Assembly: GCF_001975665.1 (NCBI RefSeq) | Contig: NZ_CP019419.1 | Coordinates: 2,773,501-2,837,500 of the forward strand | Reading direction: 5' to 3' | Length of the DNA stretch: 64,000 bases | DNA from: Polaribacter reichenbachii | GTDB lineage: Bacteria > Bacteroidota > Bacteroidia > Flavobacteriales > Flavobacteriaceae | Part shown: positions 59,918 to 64,000 of the stretch, piece by piece | Layout of the letters: each line of letters opens with the position of its first letter | Numbering within the stretch: the stretch's first letter is position 1 | Notes under the pieces: generated by a model | The model's database searches: none | What the model saw: the letters and a program-made list of their open reading frames with translations, nothing else | Told to the model about the DNA's origin: nothing | Program-made: the position numbers and the translations under genes

Positions 59918-60115
59918 ATGATTGATTGTAGGCAAAGAAAAAATATTAAAGTCGGTTTGTTTGTAGAAGTAGTTCAAAAACCACATCAAAAAACAGGCGA
60001 ATTAACACAAGGTGTTGTTGCTAAATTGTTAACCAAATCACCCAATCATCCTTATGGAATTAAGGTGCAATTAGAATCTGGTTTGGTTGGTAGAGTAAAA
60101 AATATAATTGAATAG
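59918..60115 (+). CDS. YwbE-family protein
   Basis: 65 aa from ATG 59918 (MIDCRQRKNIKVGLFVEVV); an ATG 9 nt upstream is also possible. The whole protein matches the YwbE/DUF2196 pattern: KxxQKTGELTQGVVAKLLTKSPxHPxGIKVxLExGxVGRV. The function is unknown. It ends 9 nt before the convergent lytic transglycosylase. Confidence 0.88.
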   Translation: MIDCRQRKNIKVGLFVEVVQKPHQKTGELTQGVVAKLLTKSPNHPYGIKVQLESGLVGRVKNIIE

Positions 60116-60124
60116 AACTATTTC

Positions 60125-61027
60125 TTAATTAGCAGGTATTTTAATTTCGTACAATTTTCTGCTTTTATTGTTTAAGTGATGTTCTCTTAACCAAGGATTT
60201 AAAATCTTAAATTCCTTGTAATTTATACCAAATTTTTGAGCAAAAGCAGTAATATTGGTAATTGCAGTATCTACTTTTACAGTGGTTGTTTCTTGTAAAG
60301 TGTATAAATCTTCCTTTTCAAAAACAAAACCATATTTCTGCGGATTATTAATAATCTCTTTTAAAGCTAAAATTCTAAATATATAACGCTCAGTTTCATC
60401 AGCAAGTTTAGCATCGTAATAATTAGTTACTTGTTGTGCTTCTAATCTTCTAGAAATACCATAATTTCCAGCATTGTATGCAGCAGCAGCCAAGGTCCAA
60501 GAATTAAAACGTTCTTTAGATTTAATTAAATATTCGGCAGCAACTTTGGTAGATTTTTCAATATCATATCTTTCATCAACATTTTTATTAATTTCTAAGC
60601 CAAATTCTTTACCAGTTTGCTTCATAAAATGCCACATTCCTGCTGCACCAACATTAGAGGTTTCATCAGTAAAACCACTTTCAGCTAAAGCTAAAAACTT
60701 AAAATCGTCTGGTAAACCATATTTTTTTAAAAGCGGTTCTAAAATAGGAAAATATTTATTTGCTCTTTTTATCAATAATAAACCATTCGATTGCCAATAA
60801 GTATTCACTAACAATTCTCTTTCCATTCTTTCTCTAACATCAGGAATCTCTAAAGGCACTCTTTCACCAGCCAAATTTAAATTATTAGGTAATTTTAAAG
60901 CCTTTATTTTGTAGTATTTATGTGTGTTTATAATCGGTTCTGTTTTGTCTTTATTTATAGCATTTATAAATAAAAGAGTAATAAATACAATGCTTAATAT
61001 TGATATTATTCTAAAAGGTTTCTTCAT
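60125..61027 (-). CDS. Membrane-bound lytic murein transglycosylase, GH23
   Basis: 300 aa from ATG 61027, which begins a signal anchor (MKKPFRIISILSIVFITLLF); a TTG 6 nt upstream is a weaker choice. The GH23 (SLT) domain (~95-230) has the catalytic Glu in LALAESGFT, GAAGMWHFM and AAAAYNAGNYGI. The C-terminal ~60 residues look like a LysM-type peptidoglycan-binding segment (TAITNITAFAQKFGINYKEF). It cleaves the glycan strand to give 1,6-anhydromuropeptides. Confidence 0.92.
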   Translation of the reverse strand: MKKPFRIISILSIVFITLLFINAINKDKTEPIINTHKYYKIKALKLPNNLNLAGERVPLEIPDVRERMERELLVNTYWQSNGLLLIKRANKYFPILEPLLKKYGLPDDFKFLALAESGFTDETSNVGAAGMWHFMKQTGKEFGLEINKNVDERYDIEKSTKVAAEYLIKSKERFNSWTLAAAAYNAGNYGISRRLEAQQVTNYYDAKLADETERYIFRILALKEIINNPQKYGFVFEKEDLYTLQETTTVKVDTAITNITAFAQKFGINYKEFKILNPWLREHHLNNKSRKLYEIKIPAN

Positions 61028-61066
61028 AATCAATCCATTTAAATTGTGACATAAATTTACTTAAAA

Positions 61067-61735
61067 CTAATAATTTAAAAAAGTTAAAGTGTCTTCAATT
61101 ATTTTTGATATTTGTTTGGCTTTTATAATTATCATAGAATGATTTCCGTTTTCAATTTCTATGGCATTTTTAATATTTTTTATTGGAAAAATTTCATCTT
61201 TTGTTCCGTGAATATGTGTAATGTTTTCTAGAACTGTTTGCTCTTTCCAATTTAGAACATTTTCAATAGACCATTTCAGATAGTTTTCGCCTCTAACAGA
61301 AAGGTATTTCTTATACATTTTGGCTTTTTTTTCTAAGGTTTTTCCAATAAAATATTTAGAATACGTGTCAAAATTAGTTACAATTTGAGTTGGGAATAAT
61401 TTATATATTTTACTCTTACTAGCAAATTGAAAAGTTGTAGGAAATTCAGTTTGAGATTTAACACTAGAAATAATAATTACTTTTTTTACAGTAATAAACT
61501 TTGTCATTTCTTGCACTATAATCCCGCCAAAAGAAACACCAACTAAAACAGGGTTTTCGTGTTTAATTTCTTCGGATAATCTTTTTGTGTAACTACTTAA
61601 ACTTTCATCTAAAGTTAGTGGCTCATTCCAAGTTAAATAATGCAGTTCATATAACTCATCAGAAAGGGTAAGGTTTTCAAAAATTTCAGGTCCAGCAGCT
61701 AAACCAGGCATAAAATAAATATGAGTTTTAGACAT
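61067..61735 (-). CDS. Alpha/beta-hydrolase
   Basis: 222 aa. LVGVSFGGIIVQEM gives the nucleophile elbow GxSxG, GTKDEIFP an acid and NGNHSMI the catalytic His. The N-terminus starts HIYFMPGLAAGPEIFENL, without signal peptide. The substrate is unknown. It lies between mtaB and the lytic transglycosylase, all in one direction. Confidence 0.88.
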   Translation of the reverse strand: MSKTHIYFMPGLAAGPEIFENLTLSDELYELHYLTWNEPLTLDESLSSYTKRLSEEIKHENPVLVGVSFGGIIVQEMTKFITVKKVIIISSVKSQTEFPTTFQFASKSKIYKLFPTQIVTNFDTYSKYFIGKTLEKKAKMYKKYLSVRGENYLKWSIENVLNWKEQTVLENITHIHGTKDEIFPIKNIKNAIEIENGNHSMIIIKAKQISKIIEDTLTFLNY

Positions 61736-61793
61736 AATAATTTAATTAAAAATAAACAATTCAGTTCTTAAAAGCACATTATTAAATGTGTTA

Positions 61794-63128
61794 TTATAAA
61801 GCTACTTTATCTTCTATAAAATCGAAACGTACTAAGCCATCTTCATCAATTTTAGTAAGTGTAATAGTGTGTAAAGTATTTATTAATTCAGGATTCCAAG
61901 GCGTTTTTACTTTTACGTAATTTTCTGTAAATCCGTTAATATATCCTTCTTTATTCTCATTTTCAAACAAAACAGTTACTGTATTACCTAATTGAGATTC
62001 GTAAAAAGAACGTCTTTTCTTGGCAGACAAACCACGCAACATTTTGCTACGTTTTGCTCTTGTTTTTTTAGGTACAACTCCATCAAAACCTACAGCTTCT
62101 GTATTTGGTCTTTCAGAATAAGTAAAAACGTGTAAATAAGAAATATCTAATTCGTTTAAATAATTGTAGGTTTCTAAAAATAATTCATCAGTTTCACCAG
62201 GAAAACCAACAATTACATCAACACCAATACAAGCATTTGGCATTACTTCTTTAATTTTATCAACTCTATTTGTGTAGGTATTTCTTAAATATCTACGTTT
62301 CATTTTCTTTAATAACTCATCACTACCAGATTGCAAAGGAATATGAAAATGAGGTACAAAAGAATTGGATTTAGACACAAAATCAATAGTTTCATCCTTT
62401 AGTAAATTAGGTTCTATAGAAGAAATTCGTAAACGATGAATACCATCTACTTTATCTAATTCTTTTACTAATTCTAAAAAAGTATGTCCGTGTTTTTTGT
62501 TACCAAATTCACCTTTTCCATAATCACCAATATTAACACCTGTCAATACAATTTCTTTAATACCTTTAAATGATATTTCTTTGGCATTATCAATTACATT
62601 TTGCAAAGTATCGCTTCTAGAAATTCCGCGTGCTAAAGGAATTGTACAATACGTACATTTATAATCGCAACCATCTTGTACTTTTAAAAAAGCACGAGTT
62701 CTATCGCCTATAGAATAAGAACCTACATAAAAATCGGCATCTACAATTTCACAAGAATGTACTTCACCAACATCATTTTTAGATAAATCGTTAATATAAC
62801 TAGTTACATTAAACTTTTCTGTAGCACCTAAAACCAAATCTACACCATCTACAGCAGCCAATTCTTCTGGTTTTAATTGCGCATAACAACCCACAGCAAT
62901 TAAAAAAGCATCATCATTTTTCTTTAACGCATTTTTTACAATCGATTTAAAACGCTTGTCTGCATTATCAGTCACTGAGCAAGTATTAATAACGTAAATA
63001 TCTGCTTCCTCAGTAAAATCTACACGTTCAAAACCTTCATTCACAAAATTTCTTGCAATTGTAGATGTTTCCGAAAAATTTAATTTACAGCCTAAAGTAT
63101 AAAAAGCGACTTTTTTATCTGACATCAT
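61794..63128 (-). CDS. mtaB: tRNA (N6-L-threonylcarbamoyladenosine(37)-C2)-methylthiotransferase
   Basis: 444 aa radical-SAM methylthiotransferase. The N-terminal UPF0004 domain has cysteines in LGCKLNFSE, NTCSVTDNADKR and AVGCYAQ. The radical SAM cluster is CDYKCTYCTIP. A TRAM domain ends the protein (~375-440). NTCSVTDNADKR and the lack of an extension favour MtaB over MiaB and RimO. It modifies ct6A37-type tRNA, such as the tRNA-Lys in this window. Confidence 0.93.
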   Translation of the reverse strand: MMSDKKVAFYTLGCKLNFSETSTIARNFVNEGFERVDFTEEADIYVINTCSVTDNADKRFKSIVKNALKKNDDAFLIAVGCYAQLKPEELAAVDGVDLVLGATEKFNVTSYINDLSKNDVGEVHSCEIVDADFYVGSYSIGDRTRAFLKVQDGCDYKCTYCTIPLARGISRSDTLQNVIDNAKEISFKGIKEIVLTGVNIGDYGKGEFGNKKHGHTFLELVKELDKVDGIHRLRISSIEPNLLKDETIDFVSKSNSFVPHFHIPLQSGSDELLKKMKRRYLRNTYTNRVDKIKEVMPNACIGVDVIVGFPGETDELFLETYNYLNELDISYLHVFTYSERPNTEAVGFDGVVPKKTRAKRSKMLRGLSAKKRRSFYESQLGNTVTVLFENENKEGYINGFTENYVKVKTPWNPELINTLHTITLTKIDEDGLVRFDFIEDKVAL

Positions 63129-63244
63129 TCCTGTACATTTACTCGATAATCGAGGTTTTATAATTTTTTAATAACCCTAATTTTTTTATAAAAATAAAGC
63201 TTATTAAAATGATTTTTTAATTCTGCAAATTTACAACATTATTG

Positions 63245-63742
63245 ATGATTTTTGAGACACAAAGGTTACTTATTAGAAAACTGAATTTAGAGGATTTAAA
63301 ACCTTTTCATCAATTAGAAAGTAATCCTAAAGTTTTAAAATATGCAACAGGAGAAGTGAAAACTCTTTCTGAAAATAAAAAGGAATTGAAAGATTTAATT
63401 TCTAGATATAATAAGCATTTAAACGATTTTTGGATTTATGCTATCGAAAGAAAATCAGATCAAAAATTTGTAGGAACTCTAGCTTTGGTAAAAGATAATA
63501 TTGATGATGAAATAGGATATCGTTTTTTAGAAAAATATTGGAACAAAGGTTATGGTTTTGAGCTTTGCCAAGCAACAATAGCCTATTGCAGACAAATAGG
63601 AATTAAAAAATTAGTGGCTTATTGTGTAGATGAGAATATAGCATCAGCAAAGATTTTAGAAAAGTTAAAATTTAAAATTGTGAAGCATTTTATAAGTGAT
63701 GATATTAAATTGCCAGAAACTAAATACGTTTTAGAATTATGA
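63245..63742 (+). CDS. GNAT-family N-acetyltransferase (RimJ/RimL type)
   Basis: 165 aa from ATG 63245 (a TTG 3 nt earlier is unlikely). The N-terminus MIFETQRLLIRKLNLEDL is typical of the RimJ/L subfamily; EIGYRFLEKYWNKGYGFE is the acetyl-CoA loop (RxxGxG-like) and VDENIASAKILEKLKF the final helix. The substrate is unknown. Its stop overlaps the start of the next gene. Confidence 0.92.
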   Translation: MIFETQRLLIRKLNLEDLKPFHQLESNPKVLKYATGEVKTLSENKKELKDLISRYNKHLNDFWIYAIERKSDQKFVGTLALVKDNIDDEIGYRFLEKYWNKGYGFELCQATIAYCRQIGIKKLVAYCVDENIASAKILEKLKFKIVKHFISDDIKLPETKYVLEL

Positions 63743-64000
63743 TTGTTGATACTTTAAAACCACCTTATTATGCCGTCATTTTTACAACAATTTTAGAAAA
63801 TAACATAGAAGGTTATCTAGAAACAGCAGAAAGAATGGAAGCTCTAGCCAAACAACAAAATGGTTTTTTAGGCATTGAATCTGCAAGAAAAGAAATCGGA
63901 ATTACAGTTTCTTACTGGCAAACTGAAGATGATATTATTGCTTGGAAAAATAATATAGAACATACAGAAGCAAGAAATTTAGGCAGAGAAAAATGGTACA
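63739..64000 (+). CDS. Antibiotic biosynthesis monooxygenase (ABM)-like protein, 5' part
   Basis: At least 87 aa; the frame is open to the window end. The start ATGA overlaps the GNAT stop. MIVDTLKPPYYAVIFTTIL, then GYLETAERMEALAKQQNGFLGIESAR and VSYWQTEDDIIAWK match the small ABM dimeric alpha/beta-barrel family, heme-degrading or monooxygenase-like. The actual activity is unknown. Translation is coupled to the acetyltransferase. Confidence 0.85.
   Translation, partial: MIVDTLKPPYYAVIFTTILENNIEGYLETAERMEALAKQQNGFLGIESARKEIGITVSYWQTEDDIIAWKNNIEHTEARNLGREKWY

Noticed and set aside
1..64000. CRISPR array, prophage, insertion sequence or integrative element
   Set aside because: No regularly spaced direct repeats, transposase, integrase, phage structural genes or attachment-site duplication next to the tRNAs were seen.

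Overview
The window is a chromosomal segment of a low-G+C (about 30% by eye) member of the Bacteroidota, most likely a marine Flavobacteriaceae of the Polaribacter/Tenacibaculum kind. The evidence is extreme A/T codon bias, almost no Shine-Dalgarno sequences, repeated TAnnTTTG -7 promoter elements, and typical flavobacterial proteins: CarboxypepD_reg and TonB proteins, a DUF5916 outer-membrane protein, a BatA-like protein, lipoprotein immunophilins, and Ffh with a Met-rich tail. I see no insertion sequence, prophage, integrase, CRISPR array, rRNA or replication origin. The genus is an inference.

Layout. 1-431: 3' end of a PLP-dependent acyl-transferase-like gene. 435-7210: four head-to-tail paralogous membrane hybrid histidine kinases (REC-terminated) on the minus strand. 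7.3-12.4 kb: cyclophilin-FKBP fusion, an outer-membrane protein built of three copies of one unit, prfC, and a cyclophilin lipoprotein. 12.4-13.4 kb: idi overlapping a PTPS/QueD-like gene. 13.4-15.4 kb: two exported paralogues of unknown function. 15.6-18.3 kb: kdsB-HAD-acetyltransferase operon and two small conserved genes. 18.4-20.0 kb: ECF sigma factor, probable anti-sigma and a Spy-like periplasmic protein. 20.0-22.4 kb: conserved unknown and a divergent PhnP-like hydrolase. 22.4-25.7 kb: a signalling module of coiled-coil protein, OmpA-associated-type regulatory protein, Ras-like GTPase and soluble hybrid kinase. 25.7-32.6 kb: esterase, Tic20-like protein, a dihydroorotase homologue that has lost most metal ligands, BatA-like protein, TIGR02757 protein, lipoprotein and LolD-like ATPase. 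32.6-36.5 kb: DUF5916 protein and sucC. 37.7-37.9 kb: tRNA-Leu(GAG) and tRNA-Lys(UUU). 38-43 kb: aroK, phosphoribosyltransferase, S4 protein, FKBP lipoprotein, folD and ffh. 43-46.8 kb: serine hydrolase, AraC regulator and DoxX-like protein. 46.9-49.7 kb: msrB, M48 protease and an MFS transporter. 49.8-54.3 kb: a metal-themed cluster (His/Asp-rich lipoprotein, ZnuD-like receptor, small His-rich protein, TerC). 54.4-64 kb: purB, mnmA, a nitronate-monooxygenase-like gene, a cold-shock gene, lytic transglycosylase, mtaB and others.

Most of this is housekeeping sequence. The parts most worth pursuing are the Ras-like GTPase/hybrid-kinase module (22472-25671), the four-kinase tandem array with diverged six-helix sensors, the probable pseudo-dihydroorotase, the tripled outer-membrane barrel unit, three genes whose -7 box sits exactly 5 nt before the ATG (predicted leaderless mRNAs), and a small His-rich gene whose conserved hydrophobic N-terminus lies upstream of any standard start codon.
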